From positions 1-33,041 of the forward strand of contig JALFBM010000042.1 of NCBI GenBank assembly GCA_022773425.1: a DNA stretch of 33,041 bases, given 5' to 3'. This document shows, piece after piece, positions 7,057-14,859 of the stretch (position 1 is its first letter; each line of letters begins with the position of its first letter). The translations under genes and the position numbers were made by a program. Under the pieces are notes generated by a model. The model saw only the letters and a program-made list of their open reading frames with translations, searched no databases and was not told the DNA's origin. This stretch comes from Selenomonadaceae bacterium. Lineage in GTDB: Bacteria; Bacillota; Negativicutes; Selenomonadales; Selenomonadaceae.

Positions 7057-7884
7057 TTGGAAGTCATATTGGCAGACTATCTGGGATTCTGCTACGGCGT
7101 CAAGCGGGCGATCAAATTAGCGCGGGAGCATGCGTCCCCAAACGGCGACGCGAATACCCTCGGCCCCATTATCCACAACCCGCAGATGGTCGAGCGCCTG
7201 GAAAAAGAGGGCGTCGGTACTGTCGACAAGGTGGAGGATATGGAGCGGGGCACGCTGATCATCCGCTCGCATGGGGTCGGGCCAGAAACCTATGAAGCGG
7301 TCCGGCAGCGCGGGCTCCAGCTCGTCGATGCAACCTGTCCGCATGTCCGGAAGGCGCAGCTTTCCGCGAAGAACCTTTCCGATAACGGCTATCATGTCGT
7401 CGTCGTCGGTGAGAAGCAGCATCCGGAGGTTCAGAGCATCTTCCAGTGGACGGACGGAACCGCGGAGGTCCTCGAGACCGTTGAGGAAGCAAGGGCGCTG
7501 AAGCCTTGTGCGAAGCTCGGCATCGTGAGCCAGACGACGTTCTCCGGCAGGATGTTTCAGCGCATCGTCGGGGAGCTGCTTGAGAAGTCGCGCGATATCC
7601 GTATTCTGCGCACGATTTGCACGGCGACGGATCAGCGGCAGTCGGCCGCGGTTGCCCTCGCTTCGAAGGTCGACCTGATGCTCGTCATCGGGGGCAAGAA
7701 CAGCGCGAATACGACGCGGCTCGCGGAGCTATGTGCGAAGCGATGTAAGACGTACCACATCGAAACGGCAGCGGAGCTGCAGGACGAATGGTTGGATAAC
7801 ATTGATAAAATTGGTATTACAGCCGGTGCCTCAACGCCTGACTGGATTATCAAGGAGGTATATAAAAAGTGTCAGAACAGATGA
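7057..7884 (+). CDS. ispH: 4-hydroxy-3-methylbut-2-enyl diphosphate reductase
   Basis: A 275-residue IspH, the iron-sulfur enzyme that performs the last step of the MEP isoprenoid pathway, reducing HMBPP to isopentenyl and dimethylallyl diphosphate in the cytoplasm. The three cluster cysteines are present: C12 (GFCYGV), C94 (DATCPHV) and C188 (TICTATDQRQ), as is the substrate histidine H40 (PIIHNP). The start is TTG at 7057 after AAGGTGGG with a 6-nt gap. No ATG fits as well, and C12 at the expected distance supports this start. The 3' end overlaps the rpsA start by 16 nt, so the two are co-transcribed and probably translationally coupled. The pathway partners dxs and ispA are 18-20 kb downstream. 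Confidence 0.97.
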   Translation: MEVILADYLGFCYGVKRAIKLAREHASPNGDANTLGPIIHNPQMVERLEKEGVGTVDKVEDMERGTLIIRSHGVGPETYEAVRQRGLQLVDATCPHVRKAQLSAKNLSDNGYHVVVVGEKQHPEVQSIFQWTDGTAEVLETVEEARALKPCAKLGIVSQTTFSGRMFQRIVGELLEKSRDIRILRTICTATDQRQSAAVALASKVDLMLVIGGKNSANTTRLAELCAKRCKTYHIETAAELQDEWLDNIDKIGITAGASTPDWIIKEVYKKCQNR

Positions 7885-8927
7885 ATATGGAAGAATTGCT
7901 TGCTCAGGAGAACCTGCCCGACATTCACGAGCATGAGGTTGTCAAGGGTAAAGTTGTTCAGGTTTCCCGCGATGAGGCATATGTCGATATCGGCTACAAG
8001 CAGGAGATTGCGATTCCGAAGCGCGAGCTCGCTTACCCGACGCCGGATTCCGCTGAGGATGTCGTCAAAGTCGGCGATGTCATCGACGTCTATATCCAGT
8101 CGCTCGAAGGCGATAACGGCGGCGCGCTCTCGAAGGTAAAGGCTGACCGCATGGCAGCTTGGGGCGTCCTCCAGAAGAAGCAGGAGAACGACGAGACGGT
8201 CGAGGCGAAGGTGACGCAGGTTGTCAAGGGCGGCCTCGTGGCTTCCGTCGAGGGCCTTCGCGGCTTCATCCCGGCTTCGCAGATGGAACTTCACTTCGTC
8301 AAGGATCTCAGCGTCTATGTTGGCCAGACGGTCAACTGCAAGATCATCGAGATCGATGTGCATAAGCAACGTCTCGTTCTTTCCCGCCGCCAGATCCTTG
8401 AGGCGGAGCGCGCAGAGCGTGAGGAAGAGGTATTCTCGACACTCGAGGCCGGCACGATTGTCAAGGGCGTTGTCAAGCGCATTGTCGACTACGGTGCATT
8501 CATCGATATCGGCGGTGTGGACGGCCTCGCACATATCTCCGATCTCGCATGGCACCGCGTCAAGCATCCGTCTGACGTCCTTCAGGTCGGCCAGGAGCTC
8601 GATGTCTATGTCAAGAACGTCGACAAGGAGAACAAGCGCATCTCGCTGTCCGTGAAGGACACGACGCGCGATCCGTGGTATGACTACGCGGAGAAGTACG
8701 AGGAAGGCCAGATCATCTCCGGTAAGATCATCAAGCTGACGGATTTCGGTGCTTTCATGGAGATCGAGCCGGGCTTTGATGGCCTGATTCCGATGGGCGA
8801 GCTCGCCGATCATCGCATCGAGCGCGCGGACGAAGCCGTTCATACGGGCGATGAGGTCACGGTCAAGATCCTCCGCATCGATATGAAGCGCAAACGCATT
8901 TCCCTTTCGATTACGAAGGCAAAATAA
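7869..8927 (+). CDS. rpsA: 30S ribosomal protein S1 (four S1 domains)
   Basis: A 352-residue S1-type RNA-binding protein with four OB-fold S1 repeats at about 22-92, 110-176, 195-265 and 280-350. The last two carry the clear signatures YGAFIDIGGVDGLAHIS and FGAFMEIEPGFDGLIP. Four-domain S1 proteins are usual in Firmicutes, against six in Escherichia coli. S1 helps bind and unfold mRNA on the ribosome, though its role in Gram-positive lineages is less strict. The start is GTG at 7869, 9 nt after a strong AAGGAGG (7853-7859) that lies inside the ispH coding region. The ATG at 7881 would be too far from it. A hairpin terminator follows at 8970. Confidence 0.95.
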   Translation: MSEQMNMEELLAQENLPDIHEHEVVKGKVVQVSRDEAYVDIGYKQEIAIPKRELAYPTPDSAEDVVKVGDVIDVYIQSLEGDNGGALSKVKADRMAAWGVLQKKQENDETVEAKVTQVVKGGLVASVEGLRGFIPASQMELHFVKDLSVYVGQTVNCKIIEIDVHKQRLVLSRRQILEAERAEREEEVFSTLEAGTIVKGVVKRIVDYGAFIDIGGVDGLAHISDLAWHRVKHPSDVLQVGQELDVYVKNVDKENKRISLSVKDTTRDPWYDYAEKYEEGQIISGKIIKLTDFGAFMEIEPGFDGLIPMGELADHRIERADEAVHTGDEVTVKILRIDMKRKRISLSITKAK

Positions 8928-8969
8928 TTCCGGTAGCTTTGCTGGAATCAAAAGAAGATAGCGTGGGAG

Positions 8970-8999
8970 AGGAGTGATGGAAACGTCACTCCTTTCTTG
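8970..8999 (+). terminator. Rho-independent terminator of ispH-rpsA
   Basis: AGGAGTGA (8970-8977) pairs with TCACTCCT (8986-8993). A T-G and a G-C pair extend the stem to a GAAA tetraloop at 8980-8983. TTTCTT follows the stem. Confidence 0.85.
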
Positions 9000-9021
9000 T
9001 GTCTGCCGGACGGTGTGATTC

Positions 9022-9032
9022 TGTGCTATAAT
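9022..9032 (+). promoter_or_regulatory. Extended -10 promoter of the DUF512 gene
   Basis: TATAAT at 9027-9032 is a perfect -10 preceded by TGC (9024-9026). I find no good -35 at the right distance, which extended -10 promoters tolerate. It overlaps the first in-frame ATG (9031) of the downstream gene, so that ATG cannot be the start for this transcript. Confidence 0.65.
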
Positions 9033-9063
9033 GAGGAAGTATGGACAACGGGTGGTGAAAATC

Positions 9064-10467
9064 ATGGGGAGACAATATCCGGGAAAAATCCTGCGCGTTT
9101 ACCCGGGGAGCATCGCGGAGGAGCTCGCGCTTTCGCCGGGCGATAAAATTCTGTCCATCAACGGACAAAACCTGCGCGATATCATCGATGTGAGCTTTGC
9201 GATGGCCGATGAAGAAATCGACCTGCTCGTCGAGCATCCAGACGGGGAACAGGAGATGATCTCGTTCGACAAAGATGCCGACGAGGAACTCGGTGTCGAG
9301 TTCGAGAGCGCGGTATTTGACGGGATCCGGCGCTGCGCCAATCATTGCTATTTTTGCTTCGTGGATATGATCGCGCCGGATATGCGTTCGAGTCTGTCCA
9401 TCAAGGATGACGATTACCGCTTGAGTTTTCTCTACGGGAACTTCGTCACGATGACGAATATGGGACCGGCGGACTTCGACCGGATCAAGCGCTTTCATCT
9501 GTCTCCGCTCTACGTATCCATCCAGTGCATGGATCCGGTGCTGCGCGCGCAGATGCTGCGCTGCAAGGCCGCGCGGAATATCGCCGCGCAGCTCGACCGG
9601 CTCGAGGCGGCGGACTGCGACTACCATACGCAGGTCGTGCTCTGCGCAGGGCTCAACGATGGCCCTTATTTAGAGCAGACCATCCGAGAGGTCGTCGCGC
9701 GCCGCCCGCATGCGCTGTCCATGGCCATCGTGCCGGTCGGGCTGACGAAGTTCCGGACCGATCCTTTTCCACTGCGTCAGTTCGATCGCGAGGGCGCGGA
9801 GCGCGTGATTGAGCTGGCGGAAAAATGGCAACACCGCCTGCAGCGCGAGACGGGGCGCACGTTCCTCTACCTGAGCGATGAGTTCTATTTTCTCGCGGGG
9901 CGCGAGGTGCCGGACGTCTCGTTCTACGATGGCTTCCCACAACTCGATAACGGCATCGGGCTCACACGCAATTTTATCAACGACTGGGAGCAAACGCCAG
10001 CGGGGAATGCGCCCTATGCGGAGCCCGTGTTCCTCGACGTCGTGACGGGGACGTCCGTCGCGCCGGTGATCGAGAAACTCGCGGCGTCCGTCCAAAAAGA
10101 AAATCTGCGCGTGCGCGTCGTGCCGGTCGAAAACGACTGGTTCGGCCACATGGTCAATGTCTCGGGGCTGCTCACCGGTCACGATATCGTAAAGAAGCTC
10201 CAGTCGCTTGGAGGGCGCCGCACGGGGATCCTTTTGCCTGAGTCCGCGCTGCGCTCCGGCGAGGATGTGTTCCTCGACGATATGAAGCTGACGGATTTTC
10301 AGGAGAAGTTCCCCGGCGTGCGTGTGGAGTCCGTGCAGACCGGTGGAGATTACCGACGCGCCCTGACGGACTGGATGCACTATCACAAAAACCGCCAGCA
10401 GGAATCTGCCTATACGTGGCAGAGCAATGCGGGCTATACGAAGAACCTGCCAGACGAGAATCGATAA
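9064..10467 (+). CDS. DUF512 family protein: PDZ, radical-SAM and DUF512 domains
   Basis: A 467-residue protein of unknown function. Residues about 5-75 look like a PDZ domain (KILRVYPGSIAEELALSPGD). A CxxxCxxC set at C91, C95 and C98 (CANHCYFCF) fits a radical-SAM [4Fe-4S] site, followed by a TIM-barrel-like middle. Residues about 325-440 form the C-terminal DUF512 domain, including NVSGLLTGHDI. The family is widespread in Firmicutes and Cyanobacteria and commonly sits beside der, as here, with 30 bp between them. No reaction is known to me. The start at 9064 is chosen because the earlier ATG at 9031 lies within the promoter -10; GGGTGGTG at 9049-9056 serves as ribosome site. Der and PlsY follow in one run, suggesting a link with ribosome assembly or the membrane, but that is inference. 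Confidence 0.85.
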   Translation: MGRQYPGKILRVYPGSIAEELALSPGDKILSINGQNLRDIIDVSFAMADEEIDLLVEHPDGEQEMISFDKDADEELGVEFESAVFDGIRRCANHCYFCFVDMIAPDMRSSLSIKDDDYRLSFLYGNFVTMTNMGPADFDRIKRFHLSPLYVSIQCMDPVLRAQMLRCKAARNIAAQLDRLEAADCDYHTQVVLCAGLNDGPYLEQTIREVVARRPHALSMAIVPVGLTKFRTDPFPLRQFDREGAERVIELAEKWQHRLQRETGRTFLYLSDEFYFLAGREVPDVSFYDGFPQLDNGIGLTRNFINDWEQTPAGNAPYAEPVFLDVVTGTSVAPVIEKLAASVQKENLRVRVVPVENDWFGHMVNVSGLLTGHDIVKKLQSLGGRRTGILLPESALRSGEDVFLDDMKLTDFQEKFPGVRVESVQTGGDYRRALTDWMHYHKNRQQESAYTWQSNAGYTKNLPDENR

Positions 10468-10497
10468 AGAAAAGCAGTGAAAAGAGGAGGAACTATC

Positions 10498-11829
10498 ATG
10501 AGCAAACCGATTGTCGCGATTGTCGGGCGCCCGAATGTCGGAAAATCGACGCTGTTCAACCAGAGTGGCAAGCGCCGTGTCTCGATTGTCGATGACATGC
10601 CCGGCGTGACGCGCGACCGCATTTACCTGGACGCGGAGTGGCTAAACCAGCCGTTCACGATGATCGATACGGGCGGCATCGAGTTGGACGAGAGCAATCA
10701 TATCCTGAAATCGATGCGGGACCAGGCGCAGATCGCGATGGAGGAGGCGGATGTCATCCTATTCCTCGTCGACGGGCGCGCGGGCCTCACGTCAGCGGAT
10801 GAGGAAATCGCGAAGATCCTCCGGCATGCGAAAAAGCCGGTCGTCCTCGCGGTCAACAAAATCGACAGTCCGAAACAGGAAATGGATATTTACGAATTTT
10901 ATCAGCTCGGACTCGGCGAGCCGCATCCGCTTTCCGCGTCCAACGCCATGCATTTGGGCGACCTGCTCGACGCGCTTATCGCAGAATTTCCAAAAGGCGC
11001 AGCCGAAGAGAAGGACGAGGACGAGATCGCGATTGCCGTCATCGGGCGGCCGAATGTCGGCAAATCCTCGATCGTCAACAAGATGCTCGGCGAGGACCGC
11101 GTCATCGTCAGCGACATCCCGGGGACGACGCGCGACGCGATTGACACGCATTTCGTCAAGGACGGGCAGAAATACCTGCTGATCGACACGGCGGGCATGC
11201 GCCGCAAGGGCAAGATCGACGAACCGGTCGAGCGATACAGCGTCATGCGTTCGCTGCGTGCGATTGACCGCGCAGACGTCGTGCTCATGATGATCAACGC
11301 CTACGATGGCATCACCGATCAGGACAAACGCATCGCGGGCTACGCGCATGAGGCCGGCAAGGCGTCGGTCATCGTCGTGAACAAATGGGATATCTACCCG
11401 GACAAGGACGACAAATCCACGCTGCGGTTTACCGATGACCTGCGCGAGCAGCTCGGCTTCCTGCAATATGCGCCGGTCGTCTATACGTCAGCGCTGACGG
11501 GGCAGCGCGTGTCGCGCGTCACGGAGCTCGTGAAGTACGTGGCCGATCAGCAGATGATGCGCATCAAGACAAGCCTGCTCAACGAGCTCGTGCGGGATGC
11601 CGTATCGGTCAACCCGCCGCCGATGCACCGCGGCCGTCAGCTCAAGATCCTGTTCATGACGCAGGCCGATGTGCATCCGCCGAAGTTCATCCTCTTCGTC
11701 AACGACCCGAAGCTCATGCATTTCTCGTACCTCCGCTTTATCGAAAACCGGCTGCGCGAGCAATTCGGCTTCGAGGGGACGCCGCTGAAGCTCATCGTGC
11801 GCGCACGCAAGGAGGATGAGGACGTATGA
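10498..11829 (+). CDS. der: Ribosome biogenesis GTPase Der (EngA)
   Basis: A 443-residue tandem GTPase needed for 50S ribosome subunit maturation. The first G domain has GRPNVGKS at 10-17, DTGG at 57-60 and NKID at 120-123. The second has GRPNVGKS at 183-190, DTAG at 230-233 and NKWD at 295-298. A KH-like domain fills the last 90 residues or so and ends in a basic/acidic tail. The start is the ATG at 10498 after GAGGAGG (10484-10490); an in-frame upstream ATG at 10477 lacks a site. It shares an ATGA overlap with plsY. Confidence 0.97.
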   Translation: MSKPIVAIVGRPNVGKSTLFNQSGKRRVSIVDDMPGVTRDRIYLDAEWLNQPFTMIDTGGIELDESNHILKSMRDQAQIAMEEADVILFLVDGRAGLTSADEEIAKILRHAKKPVVLAVNKIDSPKQEMDIYEFYQLGLGEPHPLSASNAMHLGDLLDALIAEFPKGAAEEKDEDEIAIAVIGRPNVGKSSIVNKMLGEDRVIVSDIPGTTRDAIDTHFVKDGQKYLLIDTAGMRRKGKIDEPVERYSVMRSLRAIDRADVVLMMINAYDGITDQDKRIAGYAHEAGKASVIVVNKWDIYPDKDDKSTLRFTDDLREQLGFLQYAPVVYTSALTGQRVSRVTELVKYVADQQMMRIKTSLLNELVRDAVSVNPPPMHRGRQLKILFMTQADVHPPKFILFVNDPKLMHFSYLRFIENRLREQFGFEGTPLKLIVRARKEDEDV

Positions 11830-12428
11830 TTGGTTCTTACGCTTTAGCGGCGGCCGCTTCCTATTTGCTCGGCTCGATCCCAAACGGGCTCTGGCTCGGC
11901 AAGCTCATCTGGCATACGGATCTCCGGCAGTGTGGCAGCCACAACATCGGCGCGACGAATGCCTGGCGGACGCTCGGCAAGGGGCCTGGTTTTTTCATTT
12001 TTCTGCTCGATTTTCTAAAGGGGGCACTCGGCATCCTGCTGGCGGATGTGTTGGTCGGGACGCCGGAAGCCATGGTGCTCGCCGGCATCTTCGCGATCGT
12101 CGGCCATTCGTACTCGCTTTTCCTCTCGTTCAAGGGAGGGAAGGGCGTGGCGACGGGGCTCGGCGTCTGCGTTATGATGATGCCGAAGATCAGCCTCATC
12201 GTGTTCCTCGTCTGGCTCGCGATCGTCGCGGCCACGAAATACGTTTCGCTCGGCTCGTGCATCGCCGCATGCCTTGTGCCGGTTCTCGCGTTTGCGTTCG
12301 GCGAGCCGACCGCATTCGTCGGCTTCGGCGTCCTCGCCGCTGCGTTCATCGTCATCCGGCATAAGGCGAACATTCAGCGGCTGCGGAACGGGACAGAAAA
12401 CAAGATCCACGCCGGACACCGCGGCTGA
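11826..12428 (+). CDS. plsY: Glycerol-3-phosphate acyltransferase PlsY
   Basis: A 200-residue integral membrane enzyme that transfers the acyl group from acyl-phosphate (made by PlsX) to glycerol-3-phosphate, the first step of phospholipid synthesis. The three family motifs are present: GSIPNGLWLGK at 16-26, GSHNIGATNAWRTLGKGPG at 37-55 and GHSYSLFLSFKGGKGVATG at 93-111. Several hydrophobic spans lie between them, about five in total. The ATG overlaps the der stop as ATGA, so translation is coupled. The der-plsY pair is a common Firmicute arrangement. I find no clear terminator before the dapB promoter. Confidence 0.96.
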   Translation: MIGSYALAAAASYLLGSIPNGLWLGKLIWHTDLRQCGSHNIGATNAWRTLGKGPGFFIFLLDFLKGALGILLADVLVGTPEAMVLAGIFAIVGHSYSLFLSFKGGKGVATGLGVCVMMMPKISLIVFLVWLAIVAATKYVSLGSCIAACLVPVLAFAFGEPTAFVGFGVLAAAFIVIRHKANIQRLRNGTENKIHAGHRG

Positions 12429-12463
12429 CCGGCAAAAGAAAAGAGACCGGACAAGAGGGACAA

Positions 12464-12477
12464 CACAAAGATTTGTG
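12464..12477. promoter_or_regulatory. Dyad upstream of the dapB promoter
   Basis: CACAAA (12464-12469) and TTTGTG (12472-12477) form a perfect 6+6 dyad with a 2-bp centre. This is too tight for an RNA hairpin but usual for a dimeric regulator site. It ends 17 bp before the dapB -35. No regulator can be named. Confidence 0.35.
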
Positions 12478-12494
12478 CTTAAAGAAAATACATC

Positions 12495-12524
12495 TTGACA
12501 TAAACAAAAGACATGCGTTACAAT
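12495..12524 (+). promoter_or_regulatory. Promoter of dapB
   Basis: A perfect -35 TTGACA (12495-12500) and a -10 TACAAT (12519-12524, 5 of 6) are separated by 18 bp. The predicted leader of under 30 nt leaves no room for a lysine riboswitch. Confidence 0.85.
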
Positions 12525-12558
12525 AGGGGCATACATTTTTCAGGAGGCGCAGGATAAG

Positions 12559-13356
12559 ATGACAAGAGTATTGGTTAATGGCGCGCTCGGCCGCATGGGG
12601 AAAAGCGTCGTCCAGGCGGTTCTCGCCGAGGACGGCCTGGCGCTCGTCGGCGCCGTCGATATCCATGAGGCGGAGGACGCGGGCCTGGCGGCTGGTGCAG
12701 GGAAGGCAGGTGTTCCCGTTGAAACGGACCTCGCTGCCGCACTGGACGAGCGGAAGCCGGAGGTCATGATCGACTTCACGCGTCCGGATGCCGTCTATGA
12801 TAACGTCATGACGGCCCTTTCGCACAAGGTCAGTCCGGTGGTCGGCACGACGGGACTCAGCGCAGCTCAGCGCGAGGAGATCCGCAAGGCGGCTGAGCGC
12901 GAGCAGACGCCGGCCTTCATCGCACCGAACTTCGCCATCGGCGCGGTCCTGCTCATGATGCTTTCGGAGCAGGCGGCAAAATACATGCCGGATGTCGAGA
13001 TCATCGAGCTGCATCACGATCATAAGCTCGATGCTCCGTCGGGCACGGCGGCGCAGACCGCGGAGCGCATCGCGAAGGTGCGTAAAGCGCATCATCAGGG
13101 CCATCCGGACGAGCAGGAGAAGGAAGGCTGGGAAGGCGCGCGCGGCGCGGACTACGAGGGCATGCATGTGCACAGCGTCCGCCTGCCAGGGTTCGTCGCA
13201 AGCCAGGAGGTCATCTTTGGCGGTCTCGGCCAGACACTTACGCTCCGTCACGATACGACGAGCCGTGAGTCCTTCATGCCGGGCGTCATGCTTGCGGCAA
13301 AAAAGGTTCGCGGCCTCAAAGGCCTGACGGTTGGCCTCGACCAGCTCCTGGACTGA
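12559..13356 (+). CDS. dapB: 4-hydroxy-tetrahydrodipicolinate reductase
   Basis: A 265-residue DapB that reduces 4-hydroxy-tetrahydrodipicolinate with NAD(P)H on the way to diaminopimelate and lysine. The N-terminal Rossmann motif is G8-x2-G11-x2-G14 (VNGALGRMG). GTTGLS lies near 96-101 and PNFAIGA near 123-129. The catalytic region ELHHDHKLDAPSGTA spans about 150-164, with H152 and K156 matching the known His/Lys pair. AGGAGG at 12542-12547 precedes the ATG. The next gene, asd, belongs to the same pathway 54 bp downstream, so the two probably form one transcript. Diaminopimelate also feeds the peptidoglycan. Confidence 0.97.
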   Translation: MTRVLVNGALGRMGKSVVQAVLAEDGLALVGAVDIHEAEDAGLAAGAGKAGVPVETDLAAALDERKPEVMIDFTRPDAVYDNVMTALSHKVSPVVGTTGLSAAQREEIRKAAEREQTPAFIAPNFAIGAVLLMMLSEQAAKYMPDVEIIELHHDHKLDAPSGTAAQTAERIAKVRKAHHQGHPDEQEKEGWEGARGADYEGMHVHSVRLPGFVASQEVIFGGLGQTLTLRHDTTSRESFMPGVMLAAKKVRGLKGLTVGLDQLLD

Positions 13357-13410
13357 TCGTTTCTTTCTTTCGTTCCCAATCCGATCTATAGATAAAGAGG
13401 AGAACACACG

Positions 13411-14442
13411 ATGAAGAAGTACAATGTAGCCATTCTCGGTGCGACGGGTGCGGTCGGCACGGAGTTCCTGAAGCTCATCGAAGAGCGGAATTTCCCCTTT
13501 GCCAACCTGAAGTTGCTCGCCTCGAAGCGTTCGGCGGGCAAGGTCATCCCGTTCATGGGCAAGGATTACACGGTCGAAGAGGCCACGGACGATTCGTTCG
13601 AGGGCGTGCAGATTGCCCTGTTCGCGGGCGGCGCGGCGAGCAAACTGTTCGCTCCGGCAGCGGTCAAGGCCGGTGCGGTCGTCATCGATAACTCGAGCGC
13701 GTTCCGCATGGACAAAGAGGTCCCGCTCGTCGTGCCGGAGGTCAATCCGCACGCTATCGCACGCCATAAAGGCATCATCGCGAACCCGAACTGCTCGACC
13801 ATCATCATGATGATGGCGTTGAAGCCGCTTTACGATCTGTCGAAGATCCAGCGGATTGTCGTATCCACCTATCAGGCGGCGTCCGGTGCCGGCAAGGAGG
13901 GCATGGCTGAGCTCGAGGAGGAGACAAAGGCCATCGCCGAGGGCCGCCCGGTCGAGCCGAAGGTCCTGCCGGTCGGCAAGCTTCCGAAGCATTATCAGCT
14001 CGCCTGCAACCTGCTGCCGCAGATCGATGTGTTCCAGGACAATCTCTACACGAAAGAGGAAATGAAGATGGTCAATGAGACCAGGAAGATCCTCGAGGAC
14101 GACGACCTGCGCATCACGGCGACGACGGTCCGCGTGCCGGTGTTCCGCAGCCATGCGGAGTCCGTCAACGTCGAATTTGCTGACGAGGTCACGGTCGAGC
14201 AGGCGCGCGAGGCGCTTAGCAAGTTCCCGGGTGTCATCGTCAAAGATGATCCGGCGGAGCAGATTTATCCGATGCCGCTGGAAACCTCGGGCAAGAACGA
14301 TGTCGAGGTTGGCCGTATCCGCAAGGATTTCTCGATTGCGCACGGCCTGAATTTCTGGTGCTGCGGCGATCAGATCCGCAAGGGCGCTGCACTGAACGCG
14401 CTGCAGATCGCCGAGTACATGATCGCGCACGATCAGATCTGA
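13411..14442 (+). CDS. asd: Aspartate-semialdehyde dehydrogenase
   Basis: A 343-residue enzyme that reduces aspartyl-4-phosphate to aspartate semialdehyde, the branch point to lysine/diaminopimelate, threonine and methionine. The nucleotide-binding start is GATGAVG at 10-16. The active-site cysteine is C128 in NPNCST; Q155 (STYQAASGAG) and the pair R241/H248 (RVPVFRSH) complete the catalytic set at the expected spacing. AGAGGAG lies before the ATG. The 54-bp gap after dapB holds a pyrimidine-rich run and a 10-bp palindrome (ATCTATAGAT, 13384-13393) but no convincing promoter. A strong terminator follows at 14466. Confidence 0.97.
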   Translation: MKKYNVAILGATGAVGTEFLKLIEERNFPFANLKLLASKRSAGKVIPFMGKDYTVEEATDDSFEGVQIALFAGGAASKLFAPAAVKAGAVVIDNSSAFRMDKEVPLVVPEVNPHAIARHKGIIANPNCSTIIMMMALKPLYDLSKIQRIVVSTYQAASGAGKEGMAELEEETKAIAEGRPVEPKVLPVGKLPKHYQLACNLLPQIDVFQDNLYTKEEMKMVNETRKILEDDDLRITATTVRVPVFRSHAESVNVEFADEVTVEQAREALSKFPGVIVKDDPAEQIYPMPLETSGKNDVEVGRIRKDFSIAHGLNFWCCGDQIRKGAALNALQIAEYMIAHDQI

Positions 14443-14465
14443 TGGTATCCACACCATCGTCACGG

Positions 14466-14506
14466 AAAAGGAACGGGCAGAACTTCCTCTGTCTGTTCCT
14501 TTTTGG
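14466..14506 (+). terminator. Strong Rho-independent terminator of dapB-asd
   Basis: The arm 14466-14481 (AAAAGGAACGGGCAGA) pairs over 16 positions with 14488-14503, using two G-U pairs and a 6-nt loop, and ends in a run of T. Confidence 0.92.
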
Positions 14507-14544
14507 TTTCTTTCATCGAATCTATAGGAAAAGCGTGTACAATA

Positions 14545-14553
14545 TGCTAAAAT
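14545..14553 (+). promoter_or_regulatory. Extended -10 promoter of ireB-ruvX
   Basis: TGC followed by TAAAAT (14548-14553) gives an extended -10. The -35 at 17 bp would be TAGGAA (14525-14530), a weak match. It sits between the asd terminator and ireB, 54 bp before the start codon, so a promoter is expected here. Confidence 0.6.
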
Positions 14554-14607
14554 AGACATAATAGAAAAGAGAAGGGGGCGTTCCCTCTTTCTTTTGGAGG
14601 AATCAAT

Positions 14608-14859
14608 ATGGTAAACGATGAGACCATGATGTTCAAGACCGAGAGCGGCGAGAACCAGGCGAAGCAGACGATCCGTGATGTCTGCGAGGCCATGCAGGAG
14701 AAGGGCTATGACCCGATCGGCCAGCTCGTCGGTTATCTGCTTTCTGGCGATCCGGCGTATATCACAAGCCATAACGACGCGCGAAATAAGATCCGGACGC
14801 TTGAGCGCGACGAACTGCTCGAGGAGCTCGTGCGCGCCTATGTGGAGAACCTTTCATGA
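14608..14859 (+). CDS. ireB: IreB family regulatory phosphoprotein
   Basis: An 83-residue small protein of the IreB (DUF965, Bacillus YrzL) family. The conserved core [20 protein letters not shown] lies at about 32-51, followed by HNDARNKIR and an acidic helical end. In Enterococcus faecalis, IreB is a substrate of the PASTA-domain Ser/Thr kinase IreK and affects cephalosporin resistance. The N-terminal DET (Thr6) resembles a threonine phosphorylated there, as I recall it. No kinase gene is in the window. GGAGGAA precedes the ATG, and the stop overlaps ruvX as ATGA. Confidence 0.92.
   Translation: MVNDETMMFKTESGENQAKQTIRDVCEAMQEKGYDPIGQLVGYLLSGDPAYITSHNDARNKIRTLERDELLEELVRAYVENLS

Noticed and set aside
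12429-12558. Lysine riboswitch upstream of dapB
   Set aside because: The promoter leaves under 30 nt of leader, far too short for the conserved lysine aptamer.
13357-13410. Separate promoter or terminator between dapB and asd
   Set aside because: Only a pyrimidine run and a 10-bp palindrome are present; no paired -35/-10 or stem with T tract is convincing.
12352-14772. An 806-codon open frame on the - strand across dapB, asd and ireB
   Set aside because: It covers three certain + strand genes and two terminators, shows no family motif and has the same shadow composition.
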